Shown in pieces: positions 55,072-64,000 of a stretch of 64,000 bases of DNA (position 1 is the first letter of the stretch; the number at the start of each line of letters is the position of its first letter). Under the pieces are notes generated by a model. It searched no databases and had not been told where the DNA came from. It saw nothing but the letters and a program-made list of their open reading frames with translations. A program made the translations under genes and the position numbers. Where the stretch lies: NCBI GenBank assembly GCA_963682025.1, contig OY821519.1, forward strand, positions 166,411,279 to 166,475,278, in the 5' to 3' direction. This DNA is from Cordilura impudica. Its lineage: Eukaryota > Arthropoda > Insecta > Diptera > Scathophagidae.

Positions 55072-55287
55072 TCAATACTTGTCACGCAATAAAGATTTTA
55101 AATCTGTATTCTTTTCAATAGCATCATTTCGGTGCTTTATCTCACAACCATAGCATATGTTGCAATGTTTGCACGGTAAAAAAAGAGTACGCACGATTGC
55201 ACTAATAGCATTTTGCGTTTTCTTATCCATCAAAATGCTAAAATGCCGAAAAAATATATTTTGGCGATTAAAATAAGTTGACGACAA
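55072..55287 (-). CDS. hypothetical 71-aa frame with half a RING-like motif
   Basis: Minus-strand frame in element L. AIVRTLFLPCKHCNICYGCE resembles the middle of IAP-type RING fingers (LPCxH...C..C), but the closing CPxC pair is absent and the frame ends 30 residues later (LKSLLRDKY). It may be the transduced end of an inhibitor-of-apoptosis-like gene or coincidence. Confidence 0.35.
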   Translation of the reverse strand: MSSTYFNRQNIFFRHFSILMDKKTQNAISAIVRTLFLPCKHCNICYGCEIKHRNDAIEKNTDLKSLLRDKY

Positions 55288-55853
55288 TTGCGCGACAGCA
55301 CGAGTGTGGCTGCCAAACGCGAAATACAGCTCAGTGAAAAGCCTTATGATAAATTTAATCTACGTATGTGCAATAATTACTTGTATTTCCAAATAGGCCA
55401 CACATATACTATAAGCAGTTGCTTAAAGCAACTTTGCGGCACAATTTTTAACGTCGCATCCATTTTCCATTTTTGAAATTTTAATTTGACGTCACTGCTC
55501 AATGATGATCACTTATTGAATGAAGTAATTCAATTTTTAAAATTTCTGATTCCTTTAATTTGTAATCGATTCCGTTATATTTGATGTTTACAAAATAAAT
55601 AAACTTAAAAAAAAAAAACTAACCCGGTTTCGCAGCTTATTTTTGAAGCATTTTTGCTGTAGCGTCTTATAAAAAAATGAATTAGTCCCCAAACTTCTAA
55701 ATTAAAAAATGAAAAAATTTTAAATTGAAATAAAAAATGAATTTACTCCCCAAAAAACGTAAAAATGTTTACATCATGAACAAATTTCCTGATCCCATAC
55801 AAATTTTTGGGGACAAAGTTAATTTTTTTGGGCAATTTGTTCATTAGAGACTA

Positions 55854-55971
55854 ACGCCCGTATTCATAATCATATTCTAGCAGTTGGCTAACTTTTTTTC
55901 ATACGAAAATTTCAAAATTTGTATAAAAAAAAGTTAGCCAACTGCTAGAATTTTATTATGAATACGAGCGT
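55854..55971. repeat. palindromic MITE, ~118 bp
   Basis: Arms ACGCCCGTATTCATAAT..ATTCTAGCAGTTGGCTAACTTT and their reverse complement meet around a ~20-bp centre. TA lies directly outside the left arm (55852-55853) and at the right edge (55971-55972), as for a Tc1/mariner-type MITE. It abuts the right end of element L. Confidence 0.8.
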
Positions 55972-56058
55972 AGGTAATCAGTGCCTGGTAAGCATAGTAA
56001 ACCATTTTTCAAGTCAAAGGCCTTTGGATCCTGGGTAAGACCGGGCAAAAACAGCTAG

Positions 56059-57834
56059 TTATGATATAAAAAAAAGTATTTCTTTCATGTTGATATAGAA
56101 AAATTTTAATTTTAGAAATTCATCTCAAATTTAGTTTGCTAAAATTGTGCATCGTTTCGCTGCATTTATAGATAAAGTTTGAATGAAACTATCATAAATT
56201 AATCCCAATAAAATGAAATTTGCAGACCGGAATCAATGTTTTTTATTTTATATCGTAAGCAATAATAAAGGTTAAAACGGTTAAACATATAATACAACTA
56301 AAATTATGCAAATTTGATGTCATATAAATACGTTAAGTGCAAAAGCTCAGATGGTTCCTAGAAATATAAAAATCTCTCTTTCCAAATATATCGATGGCTT
56401 AATGCGGAAAGCATGTAACTAAAATTTTCGTTTCTTTACATGGGAAGGAAAAAATTTATTAAACTTAAAAACTTTGGATATACCAACTATTTGTAGTGTG
56501 TTTGATTAATCATAGTTACTATACCTTTAGTACGGTAACTTAATGTTAACATTAAACCATTTAAATTTTAAATAATATCCACACACACCAAACTTAAGCG
56601 TGTGAAATGTACACTAGCATAGTTACGTGTGAATTTGTTTACCTTGCAGATTCACACTTATGATCATTTACCTGTGTGGGAATATGTATTGCTTGCATAT
56701 TTCCATACATAATTGCATTTTTAGGGCAAGACAGAAATTAAGTTAGTTTTAGTGATCAGTCAATAAAGTTGAATGAAAATTGAATTGAATGAAAATCGCA
56801 CAAACGGCTGTTCTCTTTCAAGATTAAATATAATACTATTGAACTGAGACAAAAAAAAAAGAAAACATCGAAAGTAAAAACTATGGTATACGACCATACA
56901 GTGAGTGACAATACAATGACAACTTAATAAAAACTACAAAATATATTTCTGACGACTTGAGTGGCCGATAAAAAAATAGAATAAAGGTAAAGAAATAAAA
57001 CGTGAAAAGTTTTTTTTTTTAATGGAAAAAAAAATAAGTAAATTATTACTCATGGCGTTAATGAAAAATGTATAAAAAAATGAAAAAAAAAATAATAACA
57101 AAAATTATTAATAAAATCCCAACAATCCTAAATGAAGAAACAATAAACAGTGCGTCTACGTTTACAAACTACAAACCAATAGAAATAACCGTCGGAATGA
57201 AAAGGAAAACAGACAATGAAGTGAAAAAAATGCGTTTTTAATTTGTACAATCCAGTCGACATAAATAACATAATTGTTGTCTAATGAAAGATCTGCAGAA
57301 AAAAAGAATTTCATTAATTCTGACCACTAAAAAAATAATATATATATAATCTAAACTGGCATTCCGCTAAACTGGAAAAAAATAAATAAAATTGTGAAAT
57401 TAACTACTTAAAAATTTTTTTAAAAAAACACTACCAATTTCTATCTATAGATGCGAGAGGGGAACATTTGGTAATCAAAAAAACTATACCAACCACATAT
57501 TAATAAATATAATTGTGCAACCATCAACAAATATGGTGAACATATAAAACTAAAAATTTCAAGATTTAAAATTACAAAAAAAAACAATAGCGTAAAACTC
57601 AGTGCAAACATTATAATGCATTGCGAAGGATGAAAAAGTTGTGGCCAATACACCTGGACCGGCAGCAGCATTAACAACAGCATCTGCGGCACCAGCAGCA
57701 ACAAAAACAGCACCGTATCGACAACATTAGCAGCAGCACCAGCGCAGCAGCAACAAGAGTTAAGTTTTTTTTAATGATATGAATATTTATGATACATTTT
57801 TATATAAACCAAATCAATTAAATTTTTTTATAAA
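56059..57834. other. unassigned AT-rich DNA with a CAG/CAA-rich patch
   Basis: Mostly A/T-rich with no long ORF. A patch at about 57650-57755 is rich in CAGCAGCA/CAACA triplets; the minus-strand frame over it (57441-57713) is low-complexity Leu/Val. Could be an exon-like opa repeat of a lost host gene, but no splice or start signals support it. Confidence 0.35.
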
Positions 57835-60500
57835 TGGGGAGTTTCATGTCAAGTGATCCAACTTTTAAAACCGATGTCTTCCGATCGAGATGAAATTTGC
57901 ACAAAGGTTAGTCCTATTGGATAGTAGTTTAGACACAATTTTTCGACAAGATCGGTCCGGAACTCTCTGAGTTAGAGGTGGTCAAAATTTGACATTTTGA
58001 CCAAACAGGCGTTTTTCTCATCCATGTAACTTTTTACCTATTGTTCTTAGCAAAATTTATCCCAAAAAGTTTAGATAGCTATTTCTTCAGTCTTTCGGAA
58101 AAAAAATAAAAAAAAAAATAAAAAAAATTTTTTTTACTTTTTTCAAAATCAAATTTTTTTTGCCTTTTTTTCATAAAAGGAAACTTATTTTTTTGGCCTC
58201 AAAAGAAAGCTTAGGTTTTTCCTTTAAGAGCTTTTTGGTCGCTTAGTGGGATGCGAGTGGAATATCTATCAAAAAAAAATGTTTTTGTTAGTGTGCAAGT
58301 GTTTCCAAAACCTTAAAAATAAAGCATACAAAAACTAGACAAATTAACTTTTCCGACGGTATGTAACATACCCAACCAAAATTTAATACCTTCGATACTG
58401 TAATATACGTAATATGTTAACCTCAGGAAAAAAAATCACTTGGTTTTTATAGAAATGTTGAAAATTAAATTCTTTTATTTATTTCTAATAATTATTAAAT
58501 TAATATATAATAATAATAATAAAAATAAAAAATAAAGAATTTATTAGATCCATTTATAACATAACTATTTTTTTAATTAATTTATTATAGCTGATGAAGT
58601 ATTTAAGTTTTGTAAATTTTTTAAATACCCAGTCTTTCATCCAGCTTATTTATCGCCCTTATTTGCTGCTTTTGCCAATCTTTTCTTGGCGTTACTAGGT
58701 TCAGCTGTTGCTTAAACTGATGTTGAAGGAAATCAACTTAAAGTGCTTAATAGATGACTCGCCAGAAGATTTACACGAATACCACGATTGCCTTAAATTG
58801 ACTATGTGTCCTAATGCAACAACTTCTTGCCACTTATGTGAAGTTCAAATTGCCCGGAAACCATATTCATCAAAAAAAATTTAATCAACTCTTTTGATCG
58901 CGAATATATTGAGGATGTGAAATTTTAATCTTGGATTCAGACTGACAGATGCACATTAAAAACAATAATTTTAAATATGGATGATTTTGTGGAAGAAATG
59001 TGTATAGGATTGCTAAACTTGAGAACACATGACTTTTTAGTCAAAGAGCAATGGTCATTCTTCAAGGGTTTGAAAATACATTTGAAGTCTGGTGAATTCG
59101 TTATTTCGTATGATTTCGCAGAAATCTATAAATATGTTCTTCAGGATGCCATACAAGCTTTCTACTTCAATAACGACCAAGCAACTATATTCACAGTAGT
59201 TATTTACTACATGAAAGATGAAAAAGTGGAAGACAAAAGTGTGGCAATCATGTCCCACGACTTAAAACATGATACCATTGCAGTTTATGAGTACCAGAAG
59301 ATAATACTAAAATATCTAAAATCTAAATTTACATTAGAGAAGGTATACTACGTTTCGGACGTAGCTCGTCAAGTATAGCCTCCAGTGCTCTCATCAAGAT
59401 CGCATCTTAGATGCGACTGCTTTATTCCATTGGGCAATGAATTATTGTAAAGAAACTAAAATAGTTTTTAGTAGCAAAGAGGATCATGAGAAAACATTGA
59501 AAACTCTGAAGAACAGATTCGATGCTGCGATAACAATCGATGGCACCGCTCAATGACATGCTTTTATACCGCTTGTCGATGGAAGACCCAAGTTTTCTGC
59601 CTCCACTCAATGCGAGTTCTTTCTAAAACCAAAAAAGAACCTAGTAACGCCAAGAAAAGATTGGCAAAAAAGCAACAAATAAAGGCGATCAATAAGCTGG
59701 ATGAAAGACTGGGTATTTAAAAATGTACAAAACTTAAATACTTCATCATCTACAATAAATTAATTAAAAAATAGTTAAGTTATAAATGGACCTAATGTGA
59801 TTACGTTACAATTTTATTAAATTCTTTATTTTCTTATTTTTATTTTTATTATTATTATTATATATTAATTTAATTATTATTACAAATAAGTAAAAAAAAA
59901 ATAATTTTTCAACATTTCTATAGAAAAAAGTAATTTTTTCCTGAGGTTAACATATTGCGGGTATTACAGTATCGAAGGTGTGAAATTTTAGTTAGGTATG
60001 TTACATACCGTCGGAAAGGTTAATTTGTCTAGTTTCTCAGTGTATGCTTTATTTTTAAGGTTTTGGAAACACTTACACACTAATAGGAAAAAATTCAAAT
60101 TAGTGCATATGCTAAAAATTGAAAAATCGTTGTCTTGAGTTACAGAACATTTTTTTGTTGATATCCCACTCGCATCCCACTAAGCGACCAAAAAGCTCTT
60201 AAAGGAAAAACCCTAAGCTTTTGAGCCCAAAAAAAAATTTCCTATTTTGAAAAAAAGTCAAAAAAATTTTTGATTTTGAAAAAAATTTTGCTAAGAATAG
60301 GTAAAAAGTTACATGGATGAAAAAAAAACACCTGTTTGTTCAAAATGTCAAATTTTGACCCCTTCTAACTCAGAGAGTTCTGGACCAATTGAAAAATTAT
60401 TTCTAAGCTACTATCCAATAGGACTAACCTTGGTGCAAATTTCATCCCGATCGGAAGACATCGGTTTTAAAAGTTGGATCACTTGACATGAAACGCCCCA
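57835..60500 (+). mobile_element. K2: complete K-family transposon with ~870-bp TIRs
   Basis: Ends GGGGAGTTTCATGTCAAGTG (57836 on) and its inverse ...CACTTGACATGAAACGCCCC (to 60499). The inverted arms continue for ~870 bp (57836-58710 versus 59635-60499) and include the transposase 3' coding end and 3' UTR in both orientations. The flanking AAAT on each side (57832-57835, 60500-60503) is a likely 4-bp duplication. Between the arms lies a decayed transposase. Confidence 0.8.
58708..59640 (+). pseudogene. K2 transposase remnant
   Basis: Follows the K1 protein from KLMLKEINLK through the cysteine cluster (damaged), then an open stretch 58977-59378 (DDFVEEMCIGLLNLRTHDFL, ISYDFAEIYKYVLQDA, YYVSDVARQ). 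The second catalytic motif reads SDVAR, not SDGAR. About 150 bp are deleted after it, removing HGKGACDG. The remainder shows stops. Inactive. Confidence 0.8.
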
Positions 60501-61153
60501 AATATATATTAATCTGAATATTTTAATTACTTAAATAAGTTCGCAACATTAAACTGTGGAACAAATTCAGGTTAGCAAAAGTTAGGTCGATTCTGAGAGT
60601 GAGGGGTGAAAATAGAGGCTAATTAGAAGACCTCTATCGCGGCGTTTGTTTATGTTAGTTCGAATTTTTTTTTTATCGACATTCGAACTTTGCAGTCAAA
60701 TGCCAATTTTCAGCATATTGTTTATATGGTTTTTTTTTTGGCTATAACTCGTCGACTAATTGATATTTTTTCAATCTGTAAAAGCCAAATTATTGCTAAA
60801 GACCTGTGGAACAATTAAAATTTTTGTGGTGCTTATGAAGCAAAATGTTGGAAAAATTATTTTTTTCATGCTTTTTGAAAATTTTTTCCACAAAACTAAG
60901 TCTTTTTTGCTTTCTGTTTGATCTATAATATGCTTCTTAGATTCTTCAATAAATTTCATTTGAAAAGAAAACAATCATAATACAAAACTTGCGTTTTCCA
61001 GTTTAATATTAATTTACTTCTCATTTTTTATGTACCAATTTTGTTCAGTGTTGGTTTTGAAGAAACATTGAAAAAGAAATTATAAAAATATGGAAAAAAA
61101 TATATATTTGAAATGTTAGTTATGAAAAGTTTTAAGTAAAAAAATTTAATAAA
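60501..61153. other. unassigned AT-rich DNA
   Basis: Contains the inverted phrase TTCGAAT...ATTCGAAC at about 60658-60690. No gene recognised. Confidence 0.35.
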
Positions 61154-61542
61154 TTAAATTAATGATTTGGCCAGTTTCCGTTTAGCAGGCGGCTGTGGAT
61201 CAACATCACTGCTCTCTCTAATATCTTGGTCATAGTCATCATCATCAGAAAGGTCGATAATTTCGTCCAACAGATATTCTGGAATTTCATCAAACCACAT
61301 CATTGGTATACCAAAAGGAATAGCCTTCTTCTTTTCACTTTTTCATTGCATAAGAGTTGAATAGCAATTAAAGAAAACTTTTTTAGGGGCATAGTTTACG
61401 TCAGTGATAAACTCTTGCGAGAAATATTGTTTATAGGCTTCCAAAAAAAAAAATCATTCGCATTGCCACATTTTTCATCGCTTGCTATGAAACGTCCACA
61501 AACATTACAAAAATGGTCCATTTTACATTTTGGTTCCGACAT
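61154..61542 (-). pseudogene. small acidic protein with C-x2-C motif (near-intact, two lesions)
   Basis: Minus strand. MSEPKCKMDHFCNVCGRFIA is followed, after a shift in an 11-T run (about 61445-61456), by EAYKQYFSQEFITDVNYAPK and NCYSTLMQ. A TGA where the family I recall has Trp then leads into KSEKKKAIPFGIPMMWFDE, an Asp-rich stretch (DLSDDDDYDQD) and a basic end (PPAKRKLAKSLI) before TAA. The pattern (CxxCG, Y-x-YF, PFGIPM-W) resembles the N-terminal domain of uncharacterised arthropod proteins linked to mobile elements. About 125 residues if read through. Confidence 0.55.
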
Positions 61543-62331
61543 TTTTAAAACAATATATATTATAAAATGTTATTTTTTGTTGTTTTTATGAAAACGATGC
61601 ACTTGACTTAAATCACTCAAAAAATGAAATAAGGTCCAAAAAAATTAATAGCGAATTTTATCACCACCGAGCGAAAATTAAAAGACATCAGCTTCTGCTG
61701 AGTTTCGAGTCTTAACTGAATCTTCATTTTTGAAATTAGTTCGCTTGTACGAAATAAAAAAAAAACCGCTACCTGTGCGGTGGTTGAAAACAAAAAAGTT
61801 GTTTTACTAATTCCAAATTCTTGGAACTTCCCTTTTTAATTACTTCTACCTAAATCGCTATTTCTGTGGTTTTCTAGAATAACCGCGTATGTCATAAAAT
61901 CAAAATGTTCAGGGGAGCCAAAAAACGTTATATTTGAAATTATGGGCTCGATATAAAGTTTTTAGAACATTTTATTTAACAGTCCTGCAAATATGGGCAA
62001 TAAATACTTTATATAAAATTTTGAGTCAAAAATCTTCAGAGGAATAGATCATAGAGAAGGACGAAAAAACAATATGTAAATTACACTTAAAGTGTGTGCA
62101 AATAAAACAACTTATGTCGACAAACATCGTTTTCTTTGAAAAACAAAACTACCACCATGTAGACATAAGTTGTTGTTGCTTTAAAAATTTATTTTTTTTG
62201 TTCGTCAACAAAAAGTTAACGGGAATTAGTATGAGAATATAGCAACGTATCAAGAATTATAATGATAAAAAATAACAGAAATAAACACACAAGTTTTTAT
62301 AAGTGGTTATACACTGAAAACTAATCCAAAA
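61543..62331. other. unassigned DNA with one hairpin
   Basis: AT-rich. An inverted repeat AACAACTTATGTCGACA (62106-62122) / TGTAGACATAAGTTGTT (62158-62174) has one mismatch and a 35-bp loop. No gene recognised. Confidence 0.4.
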
Positions 62332-62508
62332 CAGTTCGATTCTAATTCTCTTTACGAACGGTCGTGTAAATATTTCAAGCGCTCAGAGTACAACTATTTA
62401 AAATTAATAACAAGTGTATATTTTTGTTTTTGCAATTGCCTATTCTTGATCTCATTTGAACTCACGTGGTAGTCAATTCAGCTTAAAACAGGAATAAAAA
62501 ATCTAGCG

Positions 62509-63614
62509 ATGGCCCGAGGGGCCAAATCTTCATCAAAAAGAAAGCTCCTTGCCAACAAGAAGATGACAAACTTCCTCCGGGTTTTAACCCGAACATCGCG
62601 TCAACTTCAAGCAACAGATTTAGCCTGCTTGCTGGCCTTAATGATATGGACGTAACTCCTGTATCAAATATTAACGAGGTTAAACAACACAAACCTCCAC
62701 CTATTGTTGTTGAAGCTAACGCCTCATTTACAGAAATACAAAAACTACTTGGTAAAGATTGTATTTTCAAACGTACTTCAATTGGTACTAAAATTTTTGC
62801 TCCAAGTAAAGAAATGTTCGAATGCTACAAGCAAATTCTTAAAGAGAGTAAGTTGGAGTTTCACTCTTATGGCTCCAAAGATAATAGGTTATACACCACT
62901 TTTTTACACGGTTTGCCCCGCATAAAAACTGAGGACGTCACCGGAGAGCTAAAAAACTACAACCTGTCCCCTTCTTCTGTAGCTGAAATAGTCACCAAAT
63001 TCAGTTCGAACAACAATGCAGTTTACAAAGTTCAATTTGTACGTAAAAATTTTAACCCAACTGCCTTAAGAAACGTAAGAACAATTTCAAATATAATAAT
63101 TTCCTGGAAAAAATACAAATCTAGATCCAGAAATAAACCAACTCAATGCTGGAACTGCCATGGCGGTGAACATTGTCATCGTAGTGCTGTCTGTATGATA
63201 TGTGCAGAACAACATCATACAAGTGTGTGTCCGTTTAACACAAATGAAAAAAGACCAGCTGTTTTTACATGCTTTAATTGCAAAAAACAAGGAAAAGAGA
63301 GAACTGATCACTCTGCAAACGATATCAACTGTCCGTTACGTTCTCTCTATTTAGAAACTAGAACAAGAGTTACTTCTAAAAGTCCGAATAAAAGCAGACA
63401 ACAACAAAATAAGTCATTTCAATTTAATGTGGGAGATCTCCCTAATTTAAGAAACAACAACACAAATTGTAACAATAACATCAATAATAACAGCAAAGCT
63501 ACATATGCTAACCAGCTGAAAACAAACAACGATTTATTTAGCATTGATGAGCTTTTTGATATTTTCACTACAGCTATGGATGATTTGCATAGGTGCACTT
63601 CAAAAGTACAATAA
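62509..63614 (+). pseudogene. J2 ORF1, gag-like protein with zinc knuckles, one frameshift
   Basis: LINE nucleic-acid-binding protein. The ATG at 62509 matches J1 (MARGAKSSSKRK), but one base is missing near 62570, so the main frame is only open from upstream of 62646. After that ~320 codons are intact: RRM-like region (FTEIQKLLG...FKRTSIGTKIF, YTTFLHGLPRIKTEDV), then cysteine knuckles CWNCHGGEHCHRSAVC, CMICAEQHHTSVC and CFNCKKQGKERTDHSANDINC, then an Asn-rich tail (NNNTNCNNNINNN). It ends 34 bp before ORF2. Confidence 0.85.
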
Positions 63615-63648
63615 ATCAAAGTTGTAATGTCAACGGTAAAATACGCCC

Positions 63649-64000
63649 ATGGATTATACTAATAATTTAAACGAATTCAAAATGCTTCACTTGAATGCTA
63701 ATGGCATTTCAAACTTTTCTAAATTAAAACAATTTGAGATATTAATTGAACGAGAAAATATTAAAATAGCGTCTTTGAATGAAACATTTTTTTCAGAAAA
63801 TCATAGACCCTATTTTAAAAATTATTATTTATATAGAAGTGACAGAACAGATGCAAGAGGAGGAGGAGTAGCTCTGTTAATTCATAAATCTGTCGCTCAT
63901 AAAAACCTCTTTATATCAAACACATCATCAATCGAAAACATCTCAATTGAAGTTATTATAAATAATAGACCTATGTTGTATCTTCGTTATATTCACCAAG
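63649..64000 (+). CDS. J2 ORF2, endonuclease domain start (cut by window end)
   Basis: 117 codons from ATG 63649, open to the window edge. The apurinic-like endonuclease motifs are present: LHLNANGISNFSKL (Asn), SLNETFFS (Glu) and RTDARGGGVALLI. The end of the window (LYLRYIHQ) is exactly where J1 rejoins after its deletion, so the two copies overlap by only ~27 bp here. Confidence 0.85.
   Translation, partial: MDYTNNLNEFKMLHLNANGISNFSKLKQFEILIERENIKIASLNETFFSENHRPYFKNYYLYRSDRTDARGGGVALLIHKSVAHKNLFISNTSSIENISIEVIINNRPMLYLRYIHQ

Larger units (their letters stand above)
52536..55854. mobile_element. L: TIR element inside the Helitron, carrying a LINE
   Basis: Left end TTAGTCCCCAATGAACAAAT (52536) is inverted at the right end (TTAGTCTCTAATGAACAAAT on the minus strand, ending 55854). 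The sub-terminal sequence is inverted too (CCCCAAAAAAATGAACTT / CCCAAAAAAATTAACTTTG). Further CCCCAAAA..ATGAA phrases are scattered through the ends. No clear target duplication. The interior is mostly LINE (52628-54938), plus a RING-like frame (55072-55287). Transposase not identified. Confidence 0.6.
51286..56058 (+). mobile_element. Helitron, gutted, with nested insertions
   Basis: Rolling-circle transposon. The 5' end TCTGTATATATAAAATTC follows an A; the 3' end ...GGGCAAAAACAGCTAG precedes a T (A^T target, CTAG of the CTRR type). A hairpin sits just before the 3' end (CCTGGGT-AAG-ACCGGGC, 56030-56046). The 5' part has arthropod Helitron repeats (51330-51860). The only coding remnants are the N-terminal repeats of the Rep/helicase polyprotein fused to its C-terminal tip (51993-52440). 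Element L, a LINE and a MITE lie inside. Confidence 0.85.
62332..64000 (+). mobile_element. Jockey-like LINE 'J2', 5' part (continues past window)
   Basis: Begins CAGTTCGATTCTAATTCTC, matching J1 at 20122. It carries a long ORF1 and the start of ORF2, both more complete than in J1 except for one ORF1 frameshift. The 3' part lies beyond the window. Confidence 0.85.

Noticed and set aside
57441..57713. 90-codon minus-strand hydrophobic protein
   Set aside because: Antisense of a CAG/CAA-rich low-complexity patch; no start context or homologue recognised.
62106..62174. 17-bp inverted repeat as a microRNA precursor
   Set aside because: One mismatch and a 35-bp loop, no flanking lower stem; nothing beyond a short hairpin supports it.

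Overview
AT-rich animal DNA made almost entirely of transposable elements. Several features point to a fly (Diptera, probably a higher fly): Ty3/gypsy elements primed by a tRNA-Lys(CUU)-type primer, a BEL/Pao element with an envelope gene, jockey-like LINEs, a Helitron with arthropod-type repeats, mariner, piggyBac and hAT-like DNA transposons, and a dispersed repeat of the 'TATACCCTATACCAC ... GTCGGT-ACCGAC' type seen in fly intergenic DNA. I found no convincing single-copy host gene, rRNA, functional tRNA or CRISPR array.

Layout. 1-812: 3' part of a piggyBac element ending GGG|TTAA. 1129-1948: dispersed repeat with 12-bp terminal inverted repeats (TIRs). 2007-30012: a minus-strand tandem array of one Ty3/gypsy family ('B'). 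Read on the minus strand it is LTR3 - internal 3 - LTR2 - internal 2 - LTR1 - truncated internal 1. A LINE ('J1', 20121-23888) inserted into internal 3 with a 15-bp target duplication. Later a second gypsy element ('A', 10476-20116, 2.4-kb LTRs, 4-bp target duplication CATG) inserted at the left copy of that duplication.

30824-50723: two ~760-bp direct repeats ('R1') that look like LTRs of a large element with no visible polymerase. Its interior holds short odd ORFs and tandem repeats. Nested in it are a hAT-like DNA transposon ('D1', 32834-35907, perfect 8-bp target duplication), a BEL/Pao element with envelope ('E', 36161-44651, 5-bp duplication) and a truncated DNA transposon ('K1', 45939-47990) with an intact 434-aa ORF. 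E in turn carries a solo LTR and a mariner.

51286-56058: a gutted Helitron (TC...CTAG between A and T) hosting a TIR element ('L') that contains a LINE, plus a palindromic MITE. 57835-60500: a complete K-family copy ('K2') with ~870-bp TIRs. 61154-61542: a broken small acidic cysteine-containing protein. 62332-64000: a second J LINE ('J2') running off the window.

The elements make a readable insertion history rather than a pathway. The least familiar material is D1 and K, where uncharacterised multi-domain proteins sit between clear TIRs and target duplications, the polymerase-less R1 element with small ORFs, and a tRNA-Lys-like motif just upstream of the 3' LTR in both gypsy families. No searches were run. 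Family names rest on motif recognition.
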